A stretch of 47,899 nucleotides of DNA from Bacteroidota bacterium (GCA_024762835.1 JANTGP010000004.1:1-47899), one strand, 5' to 3'. Counted from the stretch's first letter, positions 1 through 10,712 are shown. Notes: a model not told the origin generated them from the letters alone. Made by a program: numbers and translations.

Positions 1-170
1 TAATAGTATTAATGTTATTAATTATCAGAGAGATATCACTTGGTAATTAATTATTACTATAATAAAATTGTACGTAACATATTTATTTAATAAATATTGT
101 ATATTTACCCGTTCATTTATGAAATGAATATCTTAATAAGTAAAATTATATAAAAAGTAAAACTTATACT

Positions 171-3100
171 ATGCTACGAAGATTACTATTTTTTGTTTTT
201 GCAATTCTTACAGCAAGCGGGCTCCTTGCTCAATCAGGGTCTTTACAGGGTACGGTTCTCGATAAAGAAACCGGTGAACCAATTCCTTTTGCCAATGTAG
301 TGGTTGAATCAGGCGGGAGTCTGATTGGAGGAGGAATTACTGATTTTGACGGTAAGTACATTGTTAAACCTATACCTGCCGGTAAATATTCTGTAAAAGC
401 TTCTTATGTTGGTTATACAACAATGATACAAGAAGGAGTGGTTATTAATGCTGAGAAAATTACTTTCTTGAAATTAAAACTATCAGCAACTAGCGAAGCA
501 ATCCCTACTGTTGATATTGTTTCATACAAGGTGCCTCTTATAGAAAAAGACCAGACTCAAAGTGGTGAAACAATGACATCCGAACAAATTACTAAAATGC
601 CCGGACGTTCAGCCGCTTCGGTTGCTACAACTGTAGCAGGAGTTTATTCCGAAGGTGGTGAAATAGGGAGTATTCGTGGTGCCCGATCAAGTGGTAATGT
701 TACTTACGTTGATGGTGTTAAAATTATTGGTTCATCTGCACTTCCCCAATCAGCTATTGCTGAGGTCTCTGTTTTAACAGGTGGTTTACCTGCAAAGTTT
801 GGAGATGCAACAGGAGGTATTATAAATATTACAACCAAAGGTCCATCGAATTTTTACTTTGGAGGAATTGAAGCAGTTACTTCCAAAATGTTAGACCCAT
901 ACGATTATAACCTTATTGGCATGTCTGTTTCAGGGCCTCTTTTAACTAAAGTTAATCCTGATTATCCAGACAAAAAAGATGCTATTATGGGTTTCTTTTT
1001 ATCAGGCGAATTCCGGTATACAAAGGATAGTAATCCTTCAATTATTCCACTATACAAAGCTAAAGATGATGTTCGTGCCAGTATAATTGAAGACCCTTTG
1101 AGAGCTGTTAACGATGGATTTGGAACAAATGCAAATGCAGATTTCTTACATGCCGAAGATTTTGAGACTTATAACGTAAAAGAGGGTGATGATGATTACC
1201 GTTTAAATATTGCAGGTAAATTGGAATATAAACCATCAAAAAATTCAAGTATTGTTTTAGGAGGTTCTGCATTACACCAAAAAAGCAATAACTGGAGTTT
1301 CTCAAGTTCAATGTTTAATTCTGATAATTTCTCAGAATCATATTATACAAACTGGCGTTCATATCTACGTTATACACAAAAATTTTCTGACAATCCCGAT
1401 GATAAAAACCAGGTTATTAAAAATGCTTACTATTCAATACAATTCGACTACGAAACAACTTATGGTAAATCTTGGGATAAAGACCATAAGGATAATTTGT
1501 TTGAGTATGGTTATGTAGGAAAGTTTACCACTCATAAGATCTCATCTTATACTCCTTTCTTGGAGACAGATTCCGTAACAGGATTACAAGCTCACTTGCT
1601 AAATGGTTTTTTTGATACACTTGTTGAATATGAATATTCTGATGTTAATTATGAAGTTGCTAATTATACAAGAAGATATTATGACCTATTTGAGGGTAAT
1701 AATTTTTACTTCATGAATAATACATTAATTCAACAAGGAGGTGGAATGCTTAACGGTGAATCACCTGAATCTATTTATGGCTTATGGGCTAGTCCGGGAC
1801 AGTTAACTGCCGGATATAGCAATTTTAAAAATAATCAATTCAGAGTTTCTGCTGCCGGTTCTGCCGATATTAAAAATCATGCAGTCTCTATTGGATTTGA
1901 ATTTGAACAAAGGAGTTCAAGTAGTTATAGCGTTAGTCCACGTGGTTTATGGACGCTTGGACGGGGTCTGATGAATAAGCATATCGAACAAATTGATATT
2001 AGCAATCCGATTTTACATTACCTATTAGACGAAAATGGCGAAATTGTTTATGATGACTTTAATAATCCTGTATTTAATGATACAATTTCTTATAATAGAC
2101 TATATAGTGCAAGTGACCAGGCTTTATTCGATATAAAGTTCAGAGAGCATTTAGGTCTTCCCGTTGACGGACTTGAATGGGTTGATATAGATACGTACGA
2201 CCCTTCTGAGTTTAATATATCTTATTTTAGTGCCGATGAACTATTGAATAGTGGAAACTCTTATGTTGGTTTTCTTGGATATGATGTGCATGGAAACATC
2301 TTAAAAGAGAAACCTAGTTTGCAGGATTTCTTTTCGGCAGTTGATGAAAATGGACGGAATAGCAGATTACTTGCCCCATATGAGCCTACTTATGCAGCTG
2401 CTTATATTCAAGATAAATTTGCCTTTAAAGATTTGATTTTTAATGTAGGTCTTAGAGTTGACCGTTTTGATGCAAATCAGATGGTATTAAAAGATCCTTA
2501 TACATTATATGATGCTTACAAAGCCGGTGACGATGACGGAGGCAAAATTTTAAATACTACTCATCCTGATAATATTGGCGATGACTTTGTTGTATATGTT
2601 GATAATGCAGATAATCCATCTCAGATTTTAGGTTATAGAGATCAAAGTACGTGGTATAATGCTCAGGGAACTGAAATTGACGACCCAAGTACTATTTCTA
2701 CCGCAACAGGAATACAACCTTATCTTGTTAATCCTGGAATTGATATGGCATCACCTGATTATGAGGTTTCTCAGTCTTTTGAAGATTATAAACCGCAGAT
2801 TACTGTTATGCCACGTATCTCATTTTCTTTCCCGATTTCTGATGTTGCATTGTTTTTTGCACATTATGATGTTTTATCAACCAGACCGGGAGGTATTAAT
2901 ATTAGCCCTGTTGATTATCTATTCATGAATGTTAGAGCAACAAATAATAATGTACTGACAAATCCAAATCTGAAACCTGAGAAAACTATAGATTATGAAT
3001 TAGGATTTAAGCAAAAAATTGGAAATACTTCTGCTATTACTATGTCTTCATTTTATCGAGAGATGAGAGATATGCGGCAGGCTATTAATGTTATTGGGTC

Positions 3101-3839
3101 CTATCCTGTTTATCGTTACCTAACTTATGGAAATATTGACTTTGGAACTGTTAAAGGATTTAGTGTATCTTACGATATGAGACGTACAGGGAATGTTGCA
3201 ATTAGAGCAAGTTACACCTTGCAGTTTGCTAACGGAACAGGTTCAAGTGCCAACGAAGGGGTGAACCTGTTAAACTCAGGTCAGCCTAATCTAAGAACTA
3301 CAATTCCTTTATCGTTCGACCAACGCCATTCTATTATTACTAATATTGATTTTCGCTATTTTGACGGAAAGGCTTATAACGGACCAAAGTTATTTGGAAA
3401 AAAGATATTGGAGAACACCGGTGCTAACTTGATTATTCATGCAGGCTCAGGTTCACCTTACAGTAAAAGATCAATTGTTGGAGGTGTTCTTGAAGGTTCT
3501 ATTAACGGATCACGGAAACCATGGCGTACTACTCTCGATTTAACAATTGATAGAGATGTGATGATTACCTGGGGCGAAGGCGAAAGTAAGAAAAAAAGCA
3601 GGTTAAATATTAAATTAGAAATATTGAATCTCCTAAATACAAAAAACATACTTAATGTATATAGTCAAACCGGTAATCCCGACGATGACGGATATCTGTA
3701 TGCAGCAGCTAATCAAACTGCAATTGAATCTCAAATTGATGAAATGGCATACAGGAATTATTATATTATGTCTTTGCAACGTCCTTGGATGTATAGTCGA
3801 CCTAGAACAATCCGCTTGGGAGTAACATTAAGTTTTTAA
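171..3839 (+). CDS. TonB-dependent outer-membrane receptor with N-terminal carboxypeptidase-regulatory-like domain
   Basis: Signal peptide MLRRLLFFVFAILTASGLLAQ; GTVLDKETGEPIPFANVVV...GGGITDFDGKYIVKPIPAGKYSVKASYVGY; plug-like GSIRGARSSGNVTYVDGVKI...LPAKFGDATGGIINITTKG; C-terminal RTIRLGVTLSF ends in Phe. Confidence 0.93.
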   Translation: MLRRLLFFVFAILTASGLLAQSGSLQGTVLDKETGEPIPFANVVVESGGSLIGGGITDFDGKYIVKPIPAGKYSVKASYVGYTTMIQEGVVINAEKITFLKLKLSATSEAIPTVDIVSYKVPLIEKDQTQSGETMTSEQITKMPGRSAASVATTVAGVYSEGGEIGSIRGARSSGNVTYVDGVKIIGSSALPQSAIAEVSVLTGGLPAKFGDATGGIINITTKGPSNFYFGGIEAVTSKMLDPYDYNLIGMSVSGPLLTKVNPDYPDKKDAIMGFFLSGEFRYTKDSNPSIIPLYKAKDDVRASIIEDPLRAVNDGFGTNANADFLHAEDFETYNVKEGDDDYRLNIAGKLEYKPSKNSSIVLGGSALHQKSNNWSFSSSMFNSDNFSESYYTNWRSYLRYTQKFSDNPDDKNQVIKNAYYSIQFDYETTYGKSWDKDHKDNLFEYGYVGKFTTHKISSYTPFLETDSVTGLQAHLLNGFFDTLVEYEYSDVNYEVANYTRRYYDLFEGNNFYFMNNTLIQQGGGMLNGESPESIYGLWASPGQLTAGYSNFKNNQFRVSAAGSADIKNHAVSIGFEFEQRSSSSYSVSPRGLWTLGRGLMNKHIEQIDISNPILHYLLDENGEIVYDDFNNPVFNDTISYNRLYSASDQALFDIKFREHLGLPVDGLEWVDIDTYDPSEFNISYFSADELLNSGNSYVGFLGYDVHGNILKEKPSLQDFFSAVDENGRNSRLLAPYEPTYAAAYIQDKFAFKDLIFNVGLRVDRFDANQMVLKDPYTLYDAYKAGDDDGGKILNTTHPDNIGDDFVVYVDNADNPSQILGYRDQSTWYNAQGTEIDDPSTISTATGIQPYLVNPGIDMASPDYEVSQSFEDYKPQITVMPRISFSFPISDVALFFAHYDVLSTRPGGINISPVDYLFMNVRATNNNVLTNPNLKPEKTIDYELGFKQKIGNTSAITMSSFYREMRDMRQAINVIGSYPVYRYLTYGNIDFGTVKGFSVSYDMRRTGNVAIRASYTLQFANGTGSSANEGVNLLNSGQPNLRTTIPLSFDQRHSIITNIDFRYFDGKAYNGPKLFGKKILENTGANLIIHAGSGSPYSKRSIVGGVLEGSINGSRKPWRTTLDLTIDRDVMITWGEGESKKKSRLNIKLEILNLLNTKNILNVYSQTGNPDDDGYLYAAANQTAIESQIDEMAYRNYYIMSLQRPWMYSRPRTIRLGVTLSF

Positions 3840-3866
3840 TAACAGAAAAATAAACCATTATATAAG

Positions 3867-6800
3867 ATGAGAAAAATAGGATATACATTTGCGATTATTT
3901 TATGGCTGACTTCCGGTCATATCTTACATGCCGAAAAATATATTGGTAGTACAAATAATAATAGCGGATTTAAATCAGGTCAAGGAATATCTGCAGGATG
4001 TGTTCCTGCAACCGGTTCTACTGAATTAGATTTGAACAATGTTCGTGCTCTAATTCAAACAGGTGGCGATATGTGGTGGGATTTACAAGGTACAGCTCAG
4101 TACGAAATCCCTAAAGGCTCAGGTAAAACTGCACTTTTTGCCGGTTCAATCTGGATTGGCGGAACTGATGTTAATGGGCAGCTAAAACTTGCCGCGTTGA
4201 GATTCAGACAGGTAGGTACTGATTACTGGCCGGGTCCCTTAATTACTTCAGGACCTGACAGAGGAACAACTACATCGGAAGTTTGCTTACAGTATGACAG
4301 GCATTATACAATATTTCGTAATCAAGTGGCAAAATTCAGAGCATGGTATAATGCTGATGCCGAAACCAGAGCTGAAGATTATCCCGGTTACTCTATCCCC
4401 AGTGTTATATTGGATTGGCCTGCTCATGGCGATGTAGCTTCAGGTTATGATTATTATCTTGCACCTTTTTATGATGTTGACGGTGATGGATATTATGACC
4501 CTTATGCAGGTGATTATCCATTTTACGACCTTGACGGTGAGTTGCCTTGCGGAACATCAAGAGAAGAAAGAATTCCCCGCTTATTTGGAGACCAGACTTT
4601 ATGGTGGGTTTATAATGACAGAGGTAATGTTCATACTGAAACAAAAGGTGATGCCATTGGAATGGAGATAAGAGCTCAGGCTTTTGCATTTTCAACTAAT
4701 GATGAGTTAAATGATATGACATTTTATAACTATGCCCTTATCAACAGATCTACTTATACTTTAATTGAAACATACTTTGGTGTATGGACTGATGCTGATA
4801 TGGGATATGCTTTCGATGATTATGTGGGTTGCGATGTAAATAGAGGTTTAGGTTATTTGTATAATGGAACAGCTGTTGATGGTACAGGGCAAATCCAGGC
4901 ATATGGAGGACCAACCCCTCCTCCTCCTGCAGTTGGTGTCGACTTTTTTGAAGGACCTTATCAAGATCCTGACGGGATGGATAATCCTAGTAGTTGGAAT
5001 CCTGTTACAGGAGAACTTAACTGTGATGGAAATATATTAAATGGTAACATAAACGGATTAAACTTTGGAGATGGTATTGTTGACAATGAGCGATGGGGAA
5101 TGAGACGTTTCTTATACTTTAATAATGTTTCAGGTGTTTTAGGTGACCCTGGTGAAGCAATAGATTATTATAACTATTTGCGTGGAATTTGGAAAGATGG
5201 TACGAAAATGGTTTATGGCGGAACCGGACACTATCTTGATGGTGATGCTACTGATACTGAAACAGATTTCATGTTTCCTGGCGATACAGATCCATGCGGT
5301 TGGGGACAAGGTGGTCAGGTTATGAGCTTTAATTGGAGTGAAGAACAAGCTGATAATCCACCTAATGACAGACGATTTGTGCATTCTGCTGGTCCTTTTA
5401 CTTTAGAGCCCGGAGCTGTTAATGATATTACAACCGGAGTCGTTTGGGCACGTGCAACAGGCGGAGGTCCATATGAGTCTGTTGAAGAGGTAAGACTTGC
5501 TGATGATAAAGCACAATTGCTTTTTGATAATTGTTTTAAAGTTGTTAACGGACCAGATGCTCCTGATGCAAAATTTGTTGAACTTGACAAGGAAGTGGTT
5601 TTCCATATTTACAATACACCTGAATCTAATAACTATTTAGAGCAGTATGAGGAAAAAGACTTTTCTATTATTGATTTTGATACAGACGGGGATGGAACAG
5701 TTGATATTTTGGATAAGTTTTATCGTTTTGAAGGATATCAGGTATTTCAGTTTAAAGATGCATCGGTTTCAGTAGGGGATATTGGTAATATTAATCTTGT
5801 TCGTGAAGTTTTTCAATGTGATGTAAAGAATGATGTTGACCAACTCGTAAATTTTACATGGAGTGATAATTTGGGAGCAAATATACCCGAAGAAATGGTT
5901 GATGGTGCAAATGATGGTATTAAACATACATTTACAATAAAAGAAGATGCTTTTGCCACAAATGACAAAGCATTGGTAAACCATAAAAGGTATTATTTTG
6001 CTATACTTGCTTATGGTTATAATGAGTATTTAAAATATGATCAAAATACATCTACTAAGGGTCAAAAGAAACCTTATCTTGCAGGAAGAAAAGGTGCAAC
6101 AGGTCCTATAAAAGTTTATGAGGTTATTCCACATATCAGTTCTTCCAGTGATGGTGGAACGATTCTAAACTCAGAATATGGCGATGGTTTAGAGATAACT
6201 CAGGTCGAAGGTTTTGGTAGTGGTCCTAATATTATTAATATGACTAAAGAGTCAATAGATCAAATTATGTCGGGAGAACCATGGAGTGTTGACCGTAGAA
6301 CATATGAAAAAGGCTATGCTCCAATAAAAATTAAGGTAATTGATCCTCTAAATGTGCCTGAAGGAGATTTTGCTATTTGTTTTGATCCTGATTCTGCTGA
6401 TTATAACACAGGACAAATTTGGAACTATGAGGTTAAGAATGATAAGTGGTATATTTATCAAATAGGAGGTAATGATATTATTGATACTATTTATTCTGAT
6501 AAAGGTATAAAAGTTAGAAATGAACAGATTATCTCTGATCTTGGGCTTTCAGTAATTGTTGAGTTTCAGCAATTTCAAGATGAAAAATTAGAAACTACAG
6601 GCGAGGTTGATCCAACATTTGGAATATTAAGTTACAGTAGTGTGTTCTCTAATGTAAGCAATGCTTGGCTTAGTTTCTTGCCTGATGGCGATGATTTTAA
6701 TGCTATGAACTGGATTCGTTCAGGAACACAAAATGATGTTAATAACTCTGAATATAATGATTTAACAGTTTCATCAGGGGCTTATGATGAAGATGAAGCC

Positions 6801-8018
6801 TTTGAAGGTATACTTAATGGAACCTGGGCTCCTTATAAAATGGTAGCCGAAGGAGATAATGGATTGGCTTATACAAGTGGGCATGCCTTAATTACTTTCT
6901 CTAAATATCGTTTGGCAAGCGTGGATTTGGTTATTACAGCAGATAGGTCGAAATGGACACGTTCATGTGTGCTCGAAATGAGTGAGAATGATAGTTTGGA
7001 GAATGGTGATGCCGTTCCTGCTTTATTTGGCGAAGGTGATGCATATAAGTTTGATTTAAGAGATTCTTATTCAATAGATAAAGATGGAAATTATGCCTCA
7101 ACGGAAACTGGCAGTGATAACCCAAATGACCCGAATTATATTTCAGGTAAAGGTATGGGTTGGTTCCCGGGTTATGCTATTGATATAGAAACAGGGAAAA
7201 GACTTAATATAGTTTATGGCGAAGCATCAGCATTTCCGGGTGAGAATGGAAGAGATATGAAATGGAATCCTTCACCAAACGTATATTCAAACTTTGGTAT
7301 TCCTCTCTTTGGCGGGAAACATTATATTTATATTGTTGGTGATAACTTTATGCTTAAAGCAAATCATGTTGACACTTCTGTTTATATGCCAAGCTATGAT
7401 GCTTGTAAATATATGCGTACTTTGCTAACTAGCACCAGTATTCTTACGAGAAAGAAAGCCTATCAAAATTTTATGTGGACATCAATCCCAATATTAAATT
7501 TCAGCTATGAAGCTAAGGACTTTGAGAAGGATGTGTTATCTTTAAGCGATTTGACAATTAGTATTAGAATGGCGAATCCTCACAGAGCTGGATTTGGCAT
7601 ATATTCAGTAGAAAATCCTGTAAATGACGACTTCCCTAGATTTGAATTCGATACCAGAGATATTATGACAGTTAAGAATGACGAGGAAACTGGTAAAGAT
7701 GCTTTAGCTCTTATTAATATTGTTCCTAATCCTTATTATGGGTATTCTGAATATGAAAAGACACAGCTTGAAAATCTTGTTAAGATTACTAATCTTCCAA
7801 AGAAATGTACAATATCTATCTATAATGTTAGTGGTACCTTAGTAAGAAGATTTAAAAAGGATAGTGAACTAAGCTATCAGGAATGGGATTTGAAGAATCA
7901 ATATGGGATTTCTATTGCAAGCGGTGTTTATATTATACATGTGGATGCAGGTGTTTTAGGCGAACGAATCCTTAAATGGTTTGGAGCATTACGACCAATT
8001 GACCTTAATGCATTTTAG
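3867..8018 (+). CDS. Large secreted protein with T9SS-like C-terminal region
   Basis: 1383-aa ORF with signal peptide; SIWIGGTDVNGQLKLAALRFRQVGTDYWPGPL motif seen in Bacteroidota secreted proteins; C-terminal VPNPYYGYSEYE...ISIYNVSGTLVRRF...GISIASGVYIIHVDAG resembles a sorting domain. Confidence 0.85.
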   Translation: MRKIGYTFAIILWLTSGHILHAEKYIGSTNNNSGFKSGQGISAGCVPATGSTELDLNNVRALIQTGGDMWWDLQGTAQYEIPKGSGKTALFAGSIWIGGTDVNGQLKLAALRFRQVGTDYWPGPLITSGPDRGTTTSEVCLQYDRHYTIFRNQVAKFRAWYNADAETRAEDYPGYSIPSVILDWPAHGDVASGYDYYLAPFYDVDGDGYYDPYAGDYPFYDLDGELPCGTSREERIPRLFGDQTLWWVYNDRGNVHTETKGDAIGMEIRAQAFAFSTNDELNDMTFYNYALINRSTYTLIETYFGVWTDADMGYAFDDYVGCDVNRGLGYLYNGTAVDGTGQIQAYGGPTPPPPAVGVDFFEGPYQDPDGMDNPSSWNPVTGELNCDGNILNGNINGLNFGDGIVDNERWGMRRFLYFNNVSGVLGDPGEAIDYYNYLRGIWKDGTKMVYGGTGHYLDGDATDTETDFMFPGDTDPCGWGQGGQVMSFNWSEEQADNPPNDRRFVHSAGPFTLEPGAVNDITTGVVWARATGGGPYESVEEVRLADDKAQLLFDNCFKVVNGPDAPDAKFVELDKEVVFHIYNTPESNNYLEQYEEKDFSIIDFDTDGDGTVDILDKFYRFEGYQVFQFKDASVSVGDIGNINLVREVFQCDVKNDVDQLVNFTWSDNLGANIPEEMVDGANDGIKHTFTIKEDAFATNDKALVNHKRYYFAILAYGYNEYLKYDQNTSTKGQKKPYLAGRKGATGPIKVYEVIPHISSSSDGGTILNSEYGDGLEITQVEGFGSGPNIINMTKESIDQIMSGEPWSVDRRTYEKGYAPIKIKVIDPLNVPEGDFAICFDPDSADYNTGQIWNYEVKNDKWYIYQIGGNDIIDTIYSDKGIKVRNEQIISDLGLSVIVEFQQFQDEKLETTGEVDPTFGILSYSSVFSNVSNAWLSFLPDGDDFNAMNWIRSGTQNDVNNSEYNDLTVSSGAYDEDEAFEGILNGTWAPYKMVAEGDNGLAYTSGHALITFSKYRLASVDLVITADRSKWTRSCVLEMSENDSLENGDAVPALFGEGDAYKFDLRDSYSIDKDGNYASTETGSDNPNDPNYISGKGMGWFPGYAIDIETGKRLNIVYGEASAFPGENGRDMKWNPSPNVYSNFGIPLFGGKHYIYIVGDNFMLKANHVDTSVYMPSYDACKYMRTLLTSTSILTRKKAYQNFMWTSIPILNFSYEAKDFEKDVLSLSDLTISIRMANPHRAGFGIYSVENPVNDDFPRFEFDTRDIMTVKNDEETGKDALALINIVPNPYYGYSEYEKTQLENLVKITNLPKKCTISIYNVSGTLVRRFKKDSELSYQEWDLKNQYGISIASGVYIIHVDAGVLGERILKWFGALRPIDLNAF

Positions 8019-8058
8019 AAAAAGTAAATATTTGACAGATTATTATAATTGATATATT

Positions 8059-9126
8059 ATGAATAAATTATTAAAAAATACTCTAAGTATATTGTTAGTT
8101 TTGTTAGTAACATTACCGGTAAACATTTATGCCGGCAATAAGCAACGTGCAGGACAAGCAGGTGCAACTGAATTGCTGATTAACCCTTGGGCAAGAAGTT
8201 CAGGTTGGGGCGGTGCAAATACAGCAGGCACACATGGTTTAGAAGCTGTATTTACTAATGTAGCAGGTTTGGCTTTTACTCATAGTACCGACCTAATGTT
8301 TGTACATACTAATTGGCTGGGTGGATCAGATATTGGAATCAATGCATTTGGTTTTTCACAAAAAGTTGGAGAATCAGGTGTGCTTGCTCTTTCAGTGATG
8401 ACTATGGATTTTGGCGAGATACCTATAACTACTGTTGATTTACCTGAAGGTGGTATTGGAACCTTCCACCCTCAGTATACTAATATTTCGATTGCTTATG
8501 CAAAAGAATTCTCAAACTCAATTTTTGGAGGTGTTACAGTTAAAATAATTAATGAATCTATTTCTGACCTTACGGCAAGTGGTATTTGCTTTGATGCGGG
8601 TATTCAGTATGTTACAGGAGATGAGGAACAGCTTAAGTTTGGTATATCTATGAAAAATGTTGGACCTACCTTACTTTTTAAAGGTGATGGTCTTTCATTT
8701 AGAGGCATTGTTCCCGAAACAGAGGTCGACTTAACTGTTGAACAGAGATCACAAGATTTTGAACTACCTTCTTTAATTACAATTGGTGCCAGTTATGATT
8801 TTAATTTCTCTCAAGAAACAAGGTTGACTGCTGCAGGAAATTTTACATCTAATTCGTTTACTAAAGATCAATTCCATTTTGGACTTGAGTTTGCTTATCG
8901 AAATATCCTGTTCTTAAGAGGTGGATATGTACACGAAGAGGGTGATAAGATATTTGGTAATGATTATGACACAAGAGAGACAGCTTTCACAGGTCCTTCA
9001 TTTGGTTTTTCTTTACAAATACCAATTAATAAGGAAAATGGATCGACTATGTCATTAGATTATTCATATCGAGATACCGACCCTTTTAATGGAGTTCACA
9101 CCATTGGAGCAAAAATTAGTTTGTAA
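8059..9126 (+). CDS. PorV/PorQ-family (UPF0164-like) outer-membrane beta-barrel protein
   Basis: Signal peptide; AGATELLINPWARSSGWGGANTAGTHGLEAVFTNVAGLAF typical of PorV-like N-termini; beta-barrel-like C-terminus. Confidence 0.82.
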   Translation: MNKLLKNTLSILLVLLVTLPVNIYAGNKQRAGQAGATELLINPWARSSGWGGANTAGTHGLEAVFTNVAGLAFTHSTDLMFVHTNWLGGSDIGINAFGFSQKVGESGVLALSVMTMDFGEIPITTVDLPEGGIGTFHPQYTNISIAYAKEFSNSIFGGVTVKIINESISDLTASGICFDAGIQYVTGDEEQLKFGISMKNVGPTLLFKGDGLSFRGIVPETEVDLTVEQRSQDFELPSLITIGASYDFNFSQETRLTAAGNFTSNSFTKDQFHFGLEFAYRNILFLRGGYVHEEGDKIFGNDYDTRETAFTGPSFGFSLQIPINKENGSTMSLDYSYRDTDPFNGVHTIGAKISL

Positions 9127-9156
9127 TAAAATTTAATTTCATATATTAGAAATATA

Positions 9157-9185
9157 AAGAGTCCCGAATATTCGGGATTCTTTGT
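9157..9185 (+). terminator. Hairpin with T-run downstream of the PorV-like gene
   Basis: AAAGAGTCCCGAATATTCGGGATTCTTTG: self-complementary CCCGAATATTCGGG core followed by a short T-tract. Confidence 0.7.
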
Positions 9186-9211
9186 TGTTTATACACTTAA
9201 TAAAAAGAAAA

Positions 9212-9685
9212 ATGAGTAATATTTCATATATTACAGCCGAAGGCATGAAAAAACTGAAGGAAGAATTGGATTATCTTAAAAGAGTTCAACGTCCTTCTAT
9301 CTCAAAACAAATTGCAGAGGCAAGGGATAAAGGTGATTTGTCAGAAAATGCTGAATATGATGCAGCTAAGGAAGCACAAGGTCTTCTTGAAATGAGAATA
9401 TCAAAGATGGAAAATACCCTTGCTTTTTCCAGGCTGATTGATGAATCGAAAATTGATACGGAAACTGTACAGATATTAAATAAGGTTAAGTTAAAAAACC
9501 TGAATAATAATATGACAATGGAGTATATGATTGTTTCTGATAGCGAAGCCGATCTTAAATTAAAAAAACTGTCGGTGAATACTCCAATTGCAAAAGCTCT
9601 TTTAGGAAAAAGAGTTGGAGAAGTTGTTGAAGTAATAGTTCCCTCGGGCAAGCAGGTTTTTGAGATTATAGATATATCAATATAG
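9212..9685 (+). CDS. greA: Transcription elongation factor GreA
   Basis: ITAEGMKKLKEELDYLKRVQRPSISKQIAEARDKGDLSENAEYDAAKEAQ is the canonical GreA N-terminus; start set at MSNISY, internal to the track ORF 9182..9685. Confidence 0.95.
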   Translation: MSNISYITAEGMKKLKEELDYLKRVQRPSISKQIAEARDKGDLSENAEYDAAKEAQGLLEMRISKMENTLAFSRLIDESKIDTETVQILNKVKLKNLNNNMTMEYMIVSDSEADLKLKKLSVNTPIAKALLGKRVGEVVEVIVPSGKQVFEIIDISI

Positions 9686-9709
9686 AGTTTAATGTTAAAA
9701 TAAAGTAAT

Positions 9710-10105
9710 ATGGCAAGTATTTTTTCAAAGATTATCAGTGGAGAAATTTTTTCGTATAAGATAGCTGAAGATGATAATTTCTATGCCTTTCTTGATATTT
9801 TTCCAATTACAAAAGGACATACATTAGTTGTACCTAAAAGGGAGGTTGACTATATTTTTGACTTGGATGATGTGCTAATAGGTGAAATGAATATATTTGC
9901 AAAAAAGATTGCTAAAGCAATTGAAAAGGTTATTCCATGTAAACGCATCGGAGTAGCCGTTCTTGGGCTTGAAGTTCCTCATGCCCATATTCACTTAATA
10001 CCTATAACTACTGAGAAGGATATAGACTTTTCTAGGCCTAAGTTAAAATTAAGCGAGGAAGAGTTTATGACAATATCTCGGAAAATACGTGAGAATCTTA
10101 AGTAA
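9710..10105 (+). CDS. HIT family (histidine triad) protein
   Basis: IFSKIISGEIFSYKIAEDDNFYAFLDIFPITKGHTLVVPKR and histidine triad PHAHIHLIPI. Confidence 0.93.
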   Translation: MASIFSKIISGEIFSYKIAEDDNFYAFLDIFPITKGHTLVVPKREVDYIFDLDDVLIGEMNIFAKKIAKAIEKVIPCKRIGVAVLGLEVPHAHIHLIPITTEKDIDFSRPKLKLSEEEFMTISRKIRENLK

Positions 10106-10652
10106 TTCTATCCGGATTTTTCTTAATAAAATCACCCCAGTTTTTGTAGCTCTTTTTGTTAGAGCCAATATCTTTCTGAAAATAATGACAGACTGCAGCA
10201 GCTAGGCCATCAGTTGCATCCAAATCTTTGGGTAGTTCATCTATTTTTAAATATCTTAATAAGAAATCGGCCACTTGTTCCTTTGAGGCATTTCCGTTTC
10301 CTGTTATCGATTGCTTTATTTTTCTGGGTGCATATTCAAATATAGGCATCGATCGTGTAACTGCTGCTGATATTGCTGCACCTTGTGCTCTGCCAAGTTT
10401 TAACATCGACTGAACATTCTTACCGTAAAAGGGAGCTTCAATTGCTAATTCATCAGGAAGGTATTGTTCGATAAGTCCAATAGTTTTTTCAAATATTATC
10501 CTTAATTTATGATAGTGGTCATTATATTTCTTTAAATTTACAACACCTATTGCAATAATTTCGGGTTTAGGCTTTGTGGCTAAAATAATTCCATAGCCCA
10601 TAATGGAGGTTCCCGGGTCTATTCCTAAAATAATTTTTGGTGTTTTTTTCAA
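10098..10652 (-). CDS. ruvC: Crossover junction endodeoxyribonuclease RuvC
   Basis: ILGIDPGTSIMGYGII; LAIEAPFYGKNVQSMLKLGRAQGAAISAA; Y.PRKIKQSITGNGNASKEQV; DATDGLAAAVCH. Confidence 0.95.
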   Translation of the reverse strand: MKKTPKIILGIDPGTSIMGYGIILATKPKPEIIAIGVVNLKKYNDHYHKLRIIFEKTIGLIEQYLPDELAIEAPFYGKNVQSMLKLGRAQGAAISAAVTRSMPIFEYAPRKIKQSITGNGNASKEQVADFLLRYLKIDELPKDLDATDGLAAAVCHYFQKDIGSNKKSYKNWGDFIKKNPDRIT

Positions 10653-10712
10653 TTCAATATTCTTTTATTCAAAACTACAAAAAATACATAGTCTTGCAAA
10701 ACTGCCATTATT

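Noticed and set aside
1-60. Partial inverted repeat ATTAATTATC...GGTAATTAAT at the window start
   Set aside because: Short, imperfect and nearly all A/T; expected by chance in this composition.
4405-4695. Antisense 96-aa and overlapping plus-strand 74-aa ORFs in the 1383-aa gene
   Set aside because: Fully nested in a long confident ORF; His/Met-rich shadow frames.
9182-9211. N-terminal extension of the GreA ORF (MLFIHLIKRK)
   Set aside because: Non-conserved, partly overlaps terminator-proximal sequence; the conserved protein starts at 9212.
9286-9651. 121-aa minus-strand ORF opposite greA
   Set aside because: Lies entirely inside a confident greA; low-information composition; no promoter seen.
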